Shown here in pieces: positions 24,440 to 34,509 of a DNA stretch of 64,000 nt. Position 1 is the first letter of the stretch. Every line of letters starts with the position of its first letter. The stretch covers positions 206,359,978-206,423,977 of the forward strand of contig NC_081828.1 in assembly GCF_030867095.1 (NCBI RefSeq). The letters are read 5' to 3'. The notes under the pieces were generated by a model that worked only from the letters and a program-made list of their open reading frames with translations, did no database searches and was not told the DNA's origin. The stretch is from Alligator mississippiensis (Eukaryota > Chordata > Crocodylia > Alligatoridae). A program made the position numbers and the translations under genes.

Positions 24440-26576
24440 CCTTGATGTAATAATATTAAGATTAAAAGGAAGGCTGCCCATGGGCCTTTGCATGGGTCTC
24501 AGTCCAGCTGAACCCAACTGGGGTTCCCTGGCACCCTAATGGTCTCTGCTATGCCCTCAGGCTCAGTTGGTCCCCTCAGCCCCAGCCCTATGACCATGCC
24601 GCTGCAGAGCAACTAAAGCCTCAAGTGCTAATTGCATGACTGTTTCTCCCCTACACCACACCCCCAGCCTCATGGGTGTTACTGTAATATTGTTCCCCTG
24701 TTGGAGCTTTGCCCTTCTTGGCCACCACCCTTTTCTTCTTTGCTAAGCCTTCTAGCCCACTGTACAGGACCTGGCTTTGAGGCACCAGCTCTGGTCTAGA
24801 CCTCTCGAGCGCTGGGCCTCTGGCTAGCTCTGTGGCCTCATACTCTGCCCTTCTCCAGGCTCAACCTGCGCTCAAGCCTTGATCCTGTCCCTGGCAGGTC
24901 TCAAAGTGATCTTGTGCCCCTAGGACACGAATGGGAATTCTGTATACCACCCCTTACAGTCCCAACCCAAATCCACTGGTGCTAAACTGCAACCTAAACC
25001 ATAAGCCCCTGGGCTATAACAAACACAAAAAAGGGGAAGCAGCTCTCTGCCCCTTTCCATCACCTCTCAGATAGGATAACCTTCCAGCCCTGGGCTATGT
25101 CCTTGTGAGCTCCCCCGAACCTCACTGGGAATCCACATGCAGCACTGCAGTCCCTCCACTGCAGTCCCTCCAGCATTCCTCATAGATTCATAGATGTTAG
25201 GGTCGGAAGGGGCCTCAATAGATCATCGAGTCCGACCCCCTGCATAAGCAGGAAAGAGGGCTGGGTCTAGATGACCCCAGCTAGATATTCATCTAACCTC
25301 TTCTTGAAGACCCCCAGGGTAGGGGAGAGCACCACCCCCCTTGGGAGCCCGTTCCAGACCTTGGCCACTCTAACCGTGAAGAAGCTCTTCCTAATGTCTA
25401 GTCTAAATCTGCTCTCTGCTAGCTTGTGGCCATTGTTTCTTGTAACCCCCGGGGGCGCCTTGGTGAATAAATACTCACCAATTCCCTTCTGTGCCCCCGT
25501 GATGAACTTATAGGCAGCCACAAGGTCGCCTCTCAACCTTCTCTTGCGGAGGCTGAAAAGATCCAGTTTCTCTAGTCTCTCCTCGTAGGGCTTGGTCTGT
25601 AGGCCCTTAACCATACGAGTTGCCCTTCTCTGGACCCTCTCCAGGTTATCCTCATCCTTCTTGAATTGCGGCGCCCAGAATTGCATGCAGTACTCCAACT
25701 GCGGTCTGACCAGCGCCCGATAGAGGGGAAATATCACCTCCTTGGACCTATTCGTCCTGCATCTGCTGATGCACGATAAAGTGCCATTGGCTTTTTTGAT
25801 GGCTTCGTCACACTGCCGACTCATGTTCATCTTGGAGTCCACTAGGACTCCAAGATCCCTTTCCACTTCCATGCCACCCAGCAGGTCATTCCCTAGGCTG
25901 TAGGTGTGCTGGACATTTTTCCTCCCTAGGTGCAGCACTTTGCATTTCTCCTTGTTGAACTGCATCCTGTTGTTTTCTGCCCACTTGTCCAACCTATCCA
26001 GGTCTGCCTGCAGCTGTTCCCTGCCCTCCGGCATGTCCACTTCTCCCCATAGCTTTGTGTCATCTGCAAACTTGGACAGAGTACATTTCACTCCCTCGTC
26101 CAAGTCACTGATGAAGACGTTAAAGAGTATCGGTCCAAGGACCAAACCCTCCAGGACCCCACTGCCCACACCCTTCCAGGTTGAAGCTGACCCGTCCACC
26201 ACGACTCTCTGGGTGCGACCCTCCAGCCAATTCGCCACCCACCGGACTGTGTAGTCATCCACATCACAGCCTCTTAACTTGTTCACCAGTATGGGGTGGG
26301 ATACCGTATCGAAGGCCTTCCTGAAGTCTAAGTATACGACATCCACCCCCCCTGGCCGGGAGCTCCTACCCCTGTGGCTTACAGGGTTAGACTACCTTGC
26401 TAGTCCAAGCCACAGGCTTATATTTTCCCTGGGCTCTGCCCCCTTCCGGTCAGCAGACTACCCTGGGCTACCTGCAGGTGCCTAATTTATCTCACTGCCC
26501 AGCTGCCACAGTGACCAGCAGCTGCGCCCTGCGAGTCCTGCAGTGCTCCCCCTCTAGGCTGTTTCTCTCTGTTACA
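24440..26576 (-). mobile_element. LTR-like element, split by a young CR1
   Basis: Minus strand, starting TGTAACAGAGAGAAACAGCC at 26576. About 150 bp downstream is a TATA-like AAATATAAGCC (near 26418-26425). After the nested CR1 (25181-26350) it resumes and contains 'gatttgggttgggactgtaa' and 'ggggtggta', shared with the elements at 37049 and 52545. No retroviral coding sequence is present. The low-coordinate end is uncertain. LTR identity is inferred from the TG start, TATA position and lack of coding. Confidence 0.55.
25181..26350 (-). mobile_element. Young CR1 with 359-codon open RT fragment
   Basis: 5'-truncated CR1 (about 1.17 kb of a normally about 4.5-kb element). The 359-codon frame (25267-26346) starts MDVVYLDFRKAFDTVSH, an RT palm motif. 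It has the catalytic KFADDTKLWG at residues 92-101, then VRPQLEYCMQFWAP and the C-terminal [20 protein letters not shown]. The usual PQGS turn before VLGPILF reads VLEGLVLGPILF, so a normally conserved motif is lost. The endonuclease and ORF1 are missing. The tail is the CCCTAACATCTATGAATC type. It lies inside an LTR-like element, so it is the younger insertion. Confidence 0.93.
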
Positions 26577-26603
26577 ACAGCTTGGTTGATGAAGGGACTA
26601 GAT

Positions 26604-27605
26604 CAGGGGTGGACAATTATTTGGGTCCACGGGCCACATGGGCAGTTCTGGGGAAATGTCATGAGCCGGTCAACACCCCTCACCCCCACTGCAACAGCCT
26701 GGAGCCCACATGCCCTGCAGCTCCTCCCCACCACCAGTGTCCAGCAGCAGCTGAGTGCACAGCCCCAGCCTTAGCCTACCCCACACTGGACTCACCCTAG
26801 CCAGAGCAGACCTGGACTGGCCAGGACCTATGCTTGCAGCCCTGACCCCAGCCCACTCAGGACCACCCACCCACAATGAGCAGCAGTGGCAGCAGTGCCA
26901 GCCAGGCAAAAGCTGCTGCTGGGTGCAGGGGAAAAGCAGGCCTTCCCACTCACCACTGCCAGGCCTTCTTGCTGTGGCTGCTGGGAGCCCACACCTGGGC
27001 TGCCCTGTGAGGCTCCTCTTCATTGCTGTCACCACTGCCAAAAGCGCCACCTCTGAACCACCCAGTGAGGCAGCAGTGGCAGTGGAGAGGAGCGACAGGG
27101 CAGTCTGGGCATGGGCTCTGGGAGGCTGTAGCAAGAAAGGCCCAGGAGGGGTGAGGGAGAAGTGGCCACTTTTCTCTTGCACCCAGCAACAGTTTCTGTC
27201 TGGCTGCTGCCGCAGCCACTCATTGTGGCTTGGCCAGTCCAGAGCAGGCATGGGGCAGGACAGGCCAGGCTCAGGGCTGTCCATATGGGTCCCAGATGAT
27301 CCACTCCAGTTAGGGCGGGTCCAGGGTGGGCGTGAGGTCGGCTGGGGCTGTGCGTGCAGGTCTCTGCCAGTCTCCATGGGGCCAGGGCTGGGGCCAGTAG
27401 TAGCAGCAGCCAGAAGCTGCTGCCAGCTGGGCTGCCTAGCAATGCAGTCTAGCCATAGAGCTGCCCCAGCCCCACTGTGCACCCAGGGGTGGCGGGACAC
27501 ACCATGGGTGCCTGGGCCAGGCAGGACCAAGGGACCTGCCGTAGGCCAGACAAAGTCCTTTTATGGACTGGATCCAGCCCGCAGGCTGTATTTTGCCCAC
27601 CTCTG
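26604..27605. mobile_element. hAT-like element, 1.0 kb
   Basis: Begins CAGGGGTGGACAATTATTTGG and ends TTTTGCCCACCTCTG; the reverse complement of the end (CAGAGGTGGGCAAA) mirrors the start. Flanks GACTAGAT (26596-26603) and GACTGGAT (27606-27613) form an 8-bp target duplication with one mismatch. The interior is GC-rich CAG/CTG-type sequence with overlapping open frames on both strands (325 and 286 codons) that look compositional; no hAT dimerisation or DDE motif is seen. Confidence 0.85.
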
Positions 27606-29400
27606 GACTGGATACTGCCGGCTTGTCTTTACCATTAAAATAGAACTACTACCCTGTGCGCACGCGCACACACACACACACACACCACACTACAAACACA
27701 AGGGAGTCGCTCACAGAATTTACTGTTCATAAGGTGTGCACCACAAACTGGGAATTGATAAAGAAATTAAGTGGAGCTAAAACTGTCAATACCTGGGGCC
27801 TGGTTTCTTCCCTATCCTCCTTCTACTTGTCTAATCTAGCACAATGCTACTCTTTGTCAAGCCAACTGCATCATCCCAGCAAATTTGTGTACAGGAAATA
27901 AATCCTATCTGGAGAGAACAAAGCACAAATGGGAAAAAAATCTATTATTCATATAGAGCTGTATCAAAACACTTATTTTTAGTTCAAACTTATTCCCCAT
28001 ATATCCATATATAGCGCTCAGACTTAAGCTTATGTGCCCCCTAATCCCGAAATCCTAGTTATACACCCATTCCTATCCAAAGAAAGCTTTATGGCTAAAA
28101 CTGCAGTTGGACTTTAGATATATTTCCTTCATCTGAATTTTTATAAACCCTGATAAGAATGCATATTAATTAAATTGCTGAGGAATCATATGCACTGTAC
28201 AAAACGTTTCTAACACTCTAGAGGCTTGGGATTGCCTTGCTCTGAAGAAAGATAAAAGTTTGTTTTCTTTTACACTCTTTAATTGTTTAATAAACTACAA
28301 CTAACTGATTTCCTATTGAAGGTCAAAAGGCAGAGTTCAAAAAGAAGTGTCTTCTATCAGTGTACTCTGTGCAAAATAACTTATAGATGCAATAAGAAAG
28401 TTAATTAGTTTCATGTTGTTTCGAGCTCATGGAAAAAAAAAATTAGAAGAACCCAATTGTTATCTCTAATTAGAATTTCTGAAAAACACTATTGTGGAAA
28501 TAGATTGTTGCTTTCCTCTGGCATTTCCCAGTCACGCCAGTCAAATTTATGCACCTCCTTTCCAATTAGTACCTTAATTGCTTTTCCATAACTAACAGAG
28601 GCGCTTGTTTGTACTGGTTTGTTACTTTATTTTAGTTCATACAGATGGAGGATGTTAAAGCACATCTACCAATAAACAGGTGGCCAGGCAAATTAGCTGG
28701 AGCCACTCAGCAGGGCTGTGATAGCGAGATGAGAAGACCTGAAAGGGCAGGAGTAGGGTTTGTGAGTGAGGAACTTAGGATTTTGCTTTCTGGTTTTCAG
28801 AACTCAAATCACCCTTTGACACTGCCCTCATACACTCTTTCTGTAATAACTTCAGATCATGGCCCTAGACCCAGCTGTTCACAATCAAACCGTCAGGGCA
28901 ATCAGTCCCCTGAAGCTGCAGAAAATGGTCCCTTCCCACTCCAGCCTTTAAAAGAAAGCTCCAGACAGCAGTAAGATGTCTGGACAAAGACTCCAGTGCT
29001 TGCTCCTGATACTCTGTGGTTCCTTGACTTTGTTCTGATTCTGGCTTCAGCTCCCAGCACCTTGTGGACTCGGTTTCTAGACTTTGCCCAATTCATCAAG
29101 TGACCTTCCCTGACTACCCTTGCCCCGTTTCCTAAGACTCCCCTTATTTCTCCCCCAAATCCTCCATCTCTTAATCTCCTCTCCTAGTAAGCACATGCAA
29201 TATATTTTCTCCTTAAAAATAGTTCTAAAATCTTTGAAACTGTCTGTTGGACTCAGACTACATTCCCATAAAAATAATTAAAAACAACACACACACACTT
29301 TTGACAAGGGCAGACTGTAGCAAGACCTTTTTTCCCAGATTTCCACTGACACTTGGATTCAAAGAGAACCTGATTGGGCCTAAACCAGGTTCAAAGGCTA
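27606..29400. other. Non-coding DNA with a (CA)n tract
   Basis: 27660-27690 is a CG/CA microsatellite. 28000-28650 is AT-rich and repeat-poor. Another short (AC)n lies at 29287-29300. No gene recognised. Confidence 0.45.
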
Positions 29401-30000
29401 TTTATCGTGCATCAGCAGATGCATGACGAATAGATCCAAGGAGGTGATACTTCCCCTCTGTCGGGCGCTGGTCAGACCGCAGTTGGAGTACTGCGTGCAA
29501 TTCTGGGCGCTGCACTTCAAGAGAGATGCGGATAACCTGGAGAGAGTCCAGAGAAGGGCCACTCGTATGGTTAAGGGCTTGCAGGCCAAGCCCTACGAGG
29601 AGAGACTAGAGAAACTGGACCTTTTCAGCCTCCGCAAGAGAAGGTTGAGAGGCGACCTTGTGGCTGCCTATAAGTTCATCACGGGGGCACAGAAGGGAAT
29701 TGGTGAGGTTTTACTCACCAAGGCGCCCCCGGGGGTTACAAGAAATAATGGCCACAAGCTAGCAGAGAGCAGATTTGGATTGGATATTAGGAAGAACTTC
29801 TTCACAGTTCGAGTGGCCAAGGTCTGGAACGGGCTCCCAAGGGAGGTGGTGCTCTCCCCTGCCCTGGGGGTCTTCAAGAGGAGGTTAGATATGCATCTGG
29901 CTGGGGTCATCTAGACCCAGCACTCTTTCCTGCCTATGCAGGGGGTCGGACTTGATGATCTATTGAGGTGCCTTCCGACCCTAACATCTATGAATCTATG
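29401..30000 (+). mobile_element. Young CR1, 600 bp, intact partial frame
   Basis: 5'-truncated CR1 starting 'tttatcgtgcatcagcagat'. The 163-codon frame at 29423-29914 begins MTNRSKEVILPLCRALVRPQ and ends LDMHLAGVI, with no stop or frameshift through the RT C-terminus. Tail CCTAACATCTATGAATCTAT. Close to the 25181 and 42616 copies. Confidence 0.93.
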
Positions 30001-30048
30001 CACAGCCCTTCAGCTACTTAGATTGTATAAAAAGTGGGAGGCCACAAA

Positions 30049-30407
30049 GGGCATTTACACACATACAGGGAGGCTGCTCCAGTGTGCTGGAATTGCGACG
30101 CATTGGAGCAGACTTGGTTAATCAAGTCTGCTGGAGCATGGAAATTACTGTGCTCCAGCAGACTCCAGCTACACATGTATCAGCATCCTTGCGATGAAAA
30201 ATGATGGTGGGGTGCTTTAAATTAAAGCTCATTCAACCAGCTTTAACTCAAAGCACCCTGTTACTATTTTTCAGCACAGGGATGCTGATACACATGACAC
30301 TCTGGGTACTTTTCATTAGCATAACTCTCAGAGCTACACTAATTAAAGCGCCTCCCCCTCTCCCCCCCCCCCTCCTGGCGCCACCTGGAGTATGTCTATA
30401 GATGCCC
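30049..30407. mobile_element. MITE with GGGCATTTACAC termini
   Basis: 359 bp. The left end GGGCATTTACACACATAC mirrors the reverse complement of the right end, GGGCATCTATAGACATAC. AAA lies directly outside each end. Internal hairpins: AGCAGACTTG/CAAGTCTGCT (about 30107-30132) and a longer imperfect one around 30211-30260 ('ggtgctttaaattaaagct' with 'agctttaactcaaagcacc'). Same family as 62962-63299 and 46189-46400. Confidence 0.7.
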
Positions 30408-32627
30408 AAAGCCAGTTGAATACTCAGTGTGTGAGTGTGCAGTGGAGTCGGCTTGGCTCAAGCCCATACTGAGGGCTGAACCCTTTCCTGAATACTGGCT
30501 TCAATTTTGCTCTAATACACCATGCACAAATTGTTCTAAATATTTGAGTGTTTGAAGCCATTTTGTGCAAAATCAGAGGTACAGCTTTAACCCCAGATGC
30601 ATGCCAGAAAGTTGTAAGAATCTGTCATTTTTATGAACAGTTGGGGGGGAGGTTAGCGAGGCTGTATCTCAAGAACGTGAGGCTCACATATACCCAAATT
30701 TGAAACATGAACCCTACACTGTAGACCCATGCAACCCATCAAATTTCAAGCCAATCCAAATAAACATGCTGAATTGAAATCGCTTAATTTAAACAGAAAG
30801 GGGTTCTCAACTTTAACTATAGAGCAACTATAGAAGAAACTGCAAAACATGTTCAGTGACCTAAGCAAAAAGAGTTGAGAGTGTCAACCTCTTTCTTACA
30901 CACCGATATTCCTAAAAATCTAATGACAATCAGAACTGGCAGCCATATTGCCAATCCAGCAGATATGTCAAGGAAGCCAATAGAAGACATAATTCTGGTT
31001 CCTAATGGAAAAAATTGCAGTGCTCCATTGACCTCAATGGTGCCATACTAGTAAAAGAATGAAGAATGCCCAATTTGTTCACATGAGACAAAGGACATGC
31101 TACTCTCAAAACGTATCAAGAAATAGAGGACTTCACAAATGGAGTCCTCCTCCATAACTGAGGTCTTTAGATGCTACTGAAACATAAATATAAAGCAATA
31201 AACAACGTTGGCTTCACTCCCCAGATTCACCAGTCTGACTATCTCAGGATCAGCTAATTCACTTGAATCCATATAAAAAATGCTATGTACTCCAGAGCTT
31301 GTCTGGTGCTAGACACTATGAAAGGAATTGGTGTGGGAACCCAGCATAACATTGGAGTGCTGGTCCTGATGCAAGTTTACTATTGAAACAAACTCAATAG
31401 AACTGTTTGGAATATTTGCTGTGAATGGTTTGTTTTTTTTCTGAAAATGACCTTAATAAAATAAAACTGCATAGAGAACTTAACATGTTTTCCCTTAAAT
31501 TATCCATGTTTGCAGGATTATTTTTGCAAAAAAACCCAAAACATTTCTACTTTTAAAAAGATGATTTTGTTGTTCATTTTCCCTCTTTTTCTTCCTTTTC
31601 ACTACAGGCTGCAAAAGAATGTGCAATATTTTGGACTTGTTTGCTGGGTTTTTTTCCCCCTCTTTTTCACCTTTGTAATTTTTCCAGACTTCCTCCACTT
31701 TGGAAATGTTACAGAATAACAAAAGAAGCAATAATAGTCTTTAACAGTGCCACTCTATAGCTTTTCTAAGGTGGAAAAAAGTCTTGAAATAATACACAGT
31801 AGCAAAAGCACTACACTATCTCTATAGAACCAGGTCTAGTTCTTCATTAAGAAACCCTACATTAGGACAGGGTGTCCCTGACTTCCCATTCTCTGTTAGA
31901 GCACTTGTTGGACTGTATATGTTGAAAATGACCTAATGAAGCTGCAATATTTCCATAAATGCTTTCATCCTGCGCTTCCTTTGTATTTCAGGGGGAAAAA
32001 AAAACCTGTAGTCGGTAATGAGCTTTTTTCATCCTCTGATATCTTTGGGAAAGGACCCACATGATTATTTCTGTGCTCTATAGGGACTTTAAAATATAAC
32101 TAAGATATGCTTTCAAAAGACTGTTATAGCACACAAGAAACCTTAATACTGATCAGTAAGAGCTAAAAGCAATGAAGCATGTATTAAACAGACACAAGCT
32201 TCAAAATTAGCAGGCATTATACAAAAGGCATTTAAATAATACTGACACTAGAGAAAAGAAATAGGTGCCATCAGCCTATTGGAATCTGCACCTTGTAGGC
32301 TAATTGTGCTTGTGCATATAACATGCAGTTTTGCAGAGACAAATGCAATAGTATCAATCAATAAAAGGGTGCACATTAAACTGAAATGCTTTAGCAAGAA
32401 ATAAGGACTTGTGTGGTTGCCAGTTACAACAGAAGACTGACTTAAAATTGAATTAAAATTAATCAAGATTAACTAGAAATGAAACTGAAACTAATCAATA
32501 CAGGGTTATTTATTAAGCAGATTAACTAGGGGGAAATTATGTAAACATTTCACAGAAATTTTGTTTCATTTTGTCAAAACAATTAGAAAGTCAAATATTT
32601 GCAACCAATTAAATTTGTTATTCAAGC
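30408..32627. other. AT-rich unique sequence
   Basis: No exon or element recognised; T-rich low complexity near 31425-31440 and 31560-31680. Confidence 0.4.
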
Positions 32628-32862
32628 TGAGCATGAGAACCTCCTTTAGGTTAGAGATTAGGAAGAATATTCTCACTATGAGGATGGTTAAGCACTGGAA
32701 TAGACTGCATAGAGACATTTTGCAATCTCCATTCTTGGAAAAGAAGAACTTAGCTTAAACACTTGTCTAAAATGGTTTAGACAAGGATGATCAAACCTAA
32801 GTAAGGGGCTAGACTGGATGACCTCCCAAGGTCCCTTTTAGTCCTAATTTTCTATGATTCTA
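32628..32862 (+). mobile_element. Old CR1 3' fragment
   Basis: Plus-strand CR1 of an older subfamily: 'ttagagattaggaagaat', 'gaatagactgcatagaga', ending 'gatgacctcccaaggtccct' and 'tctatgattcta'. Diverged. Confidence 0.75.
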
Positions 32863-33329
32863 AGGCAAATCACAGTTTTTAAGGTGTTTGGATTTTTAAA
32901 GTGAAAAGTTCAAAGTTACACACTACAAAATTAATTCTTAGAAGGGTACCCTAAGGCGGGGGGCTCCAATCTATGCAACACCCCCTCCCCCCCCACTTCC
33001 AGAACAGGCTGGCCAAACCCGACTGGGCTCCTTCCCCTCCCTTCCACCCCTCCCCCCCCCATGCTGAAGACAGCACTGGAGCTGGGACGGGGGGTGCTAC
33101 GAGACAAAGGCTGCATACACAGCCGGCTCCAAAGTGGAGCTCAATCCCCCCCACCTTCCTCCCGAACAAACAGAGAATGTCTGTTGAGTTGGGAGATCAC
33201 TGTAACTCATGGCACTTCCTATAAAACACTATGAGTTACAGCAGGAAGCTGTATGTCTGTCAGTGTCCTCAATGCCACATTTTCTTGTTTATCTGTCCCC
33301 ACCAAATTAACAATCAAAATTGGCAGCAG
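32863..33329. other. GC-rich non-coding patch
   Basis: 32950-33180 is G/C-rich on both strands with C runs; no gene recognised, and the open frames are compositional. Confidence 0.4.
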
Positions 33330-33960
33330 CAGTCCCTTGATACAAAGATGACTGTCATCCAGTAAATAGGGAAGTAATCAGTGAGTCCATAGATGACTAA
33401 GGAGGTTGATTCAAGATCTACATGTTCCATTGCAGACATGGCCAATGGGAAGGAGTAGATCCTGGTAATAATGGGTCACAGCTCTTTCCCTCTGTCTCTC
33501 TAATCTATCTGCCTCCATAGTGAGGCAACTTTGCATATAATGATCAATGCCTTGTCATACATCACCACTGGAGACAATTCGGCGCTCAAGTCCCTCACGT
33601 GTTGATGTTAATATCACGTTACTTCAGATTGGCCTTCAAGGTGTCCTTAAATCTCTTCTTTTGCACACCTCTAGAGTGGTAACCACTGGTGAGTTGGGAG
33701 TATAGGACCTGTTTTGGAAACTGGTTGTCAGGCATCCTTATGACCTACCCCATCCAACATCCAACAGAGCTGGTTCTAAACAGAGCTATATAAACATGGC
33801 TTCAATGCTGTTGCAGTTTGTTTCAGCCAGAATACCGGCATTCATTTTTCTGTCCTTACAATTGATATGGAGGATTTTCCAAAGACATCACTGATGGTAA
33901 TGTTTGGAGGCTTTCGGATGTTTCCAGTATGTCATCCAAGATTCATACCCATACAACAAG
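33330..33960 (-). pseudogene. Degenerate non-CR1 LINE, RT C-terminal part
   Basis: Reading the minus strand from 33960 down gives, across several frames, LLYG-type sequence followed by ESWMTYWKHPKASKHYHQ, CNSIEAMF and KRRDL.T, the order seen at the C-terminal end of RTE/L2-type reverse transcriptases. Near 33400 it reads INLLSHLWTH after a CNGTC, suggesting a decayed terminal C2H2-like knuckle. Many stops and shifts; ancient and non-functional. The clade is uncertain. Confidence 0.5.
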
Positions 33961-34139
33961 ATGTAAAGTTAAACAAAGAATTTCAAAAATGAAAGTAGAT
34001 CTCCCACAAGCCATTATCTGAATGTGATGTGAATAGTTGTGAAGAGCCTCAAAAAGTCAGCTATATAAATTCTTAAGATGACTTATACCATTAGCTGAAG
34101 GGAGAACTATGTCTTATCAGCACTGTTATGGTTCACCGT
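33961..34139. other. Short unique spacer
   Basis: Nothing recognised between the LINE relic and the foldback MITE. Confidence 0.4.
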
Positions 34140-34509
34140 GGGCACATCTACATATGCCCAATTGCTGTGCAGTAATTTAGTTTACTGTGCAGTATGGGTG
34201 CACATCTACACATGGGTGCCTATACTGCACTGTAACTATGGCAACTAACACCAAGTTGAATGTAACTTTGATACCAGTGTGATGCAGGTAGCAAATTTAT
34301 GACCACTTAGTTACTGTGCAGTAAGGCATGTGTAGACACTTTACTGCACAATAACACTGTGTGTGTACTCTGACTTGGGAGTAACTTTAGTCCCAAGTTG
34401 GAGCACACAGTGTTACTGCGCAGTAATGCCTTCACGTGTAGATGCTGATCGAAAAGCCGCTTACTGCACAGCAAATTACTGCACAGTAAATGCACGTGTA
34501 GATATTCCC
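34140..34509. mobile_element. Foldback MITE with tiled TTACTG..CAGTAA motifs
   Basis: 370 bp. Left terminus GGGCACATCTACATATGC mirrors the reverse complement of the right terminus, GGGAATATCTACACGTGC. Both arms carry TTACTG(T/C)(G/A)CAGTAA-like near-palindromes (around 34164, 34180, 34311, 34340, 34412, 34463 and 34477). A strong nested hairpin occupies 34353-34414: AACACTGTGTG pairs with CACACAGTGTT and ACTTGGGA with TCCCAAGT around a 10-nt loop. Non-coding. Termini are shared with the MITEs at 30049, 61499 and 62962. Confidence 0.7.
34353..34414. repeat. Perfect-arm hairpin inside the foldback MITE
   Basis: Outer arms AACACTGTGTG (34353-34363) and CACACAGTGTT (34404-34414) are exact reverse complements. 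Inner arms ACTTGGGA (34373-34380) and TCCCAAGT (34391-34398) likewise, with a GTAACTTTAG loop. Confidence 0.85.

Noticed and set aside
26670..27732. Overlapping 325- and 286-codon open frames on opposite strands
   Set aside because: They lie almost wholly inside a GC-rich hAT element, are low-complexity (Pro/Ala/Cys/Gln-rich), start and stop without regard to the element, and contain no transposase motif.
34140..34509. CRISPR-like array of regularly repeated 14-mers
   Set aside because: Repeats are variable and irregularly spaced, in inverted arms inside a vertebrate MITE; spacers are not uniform.
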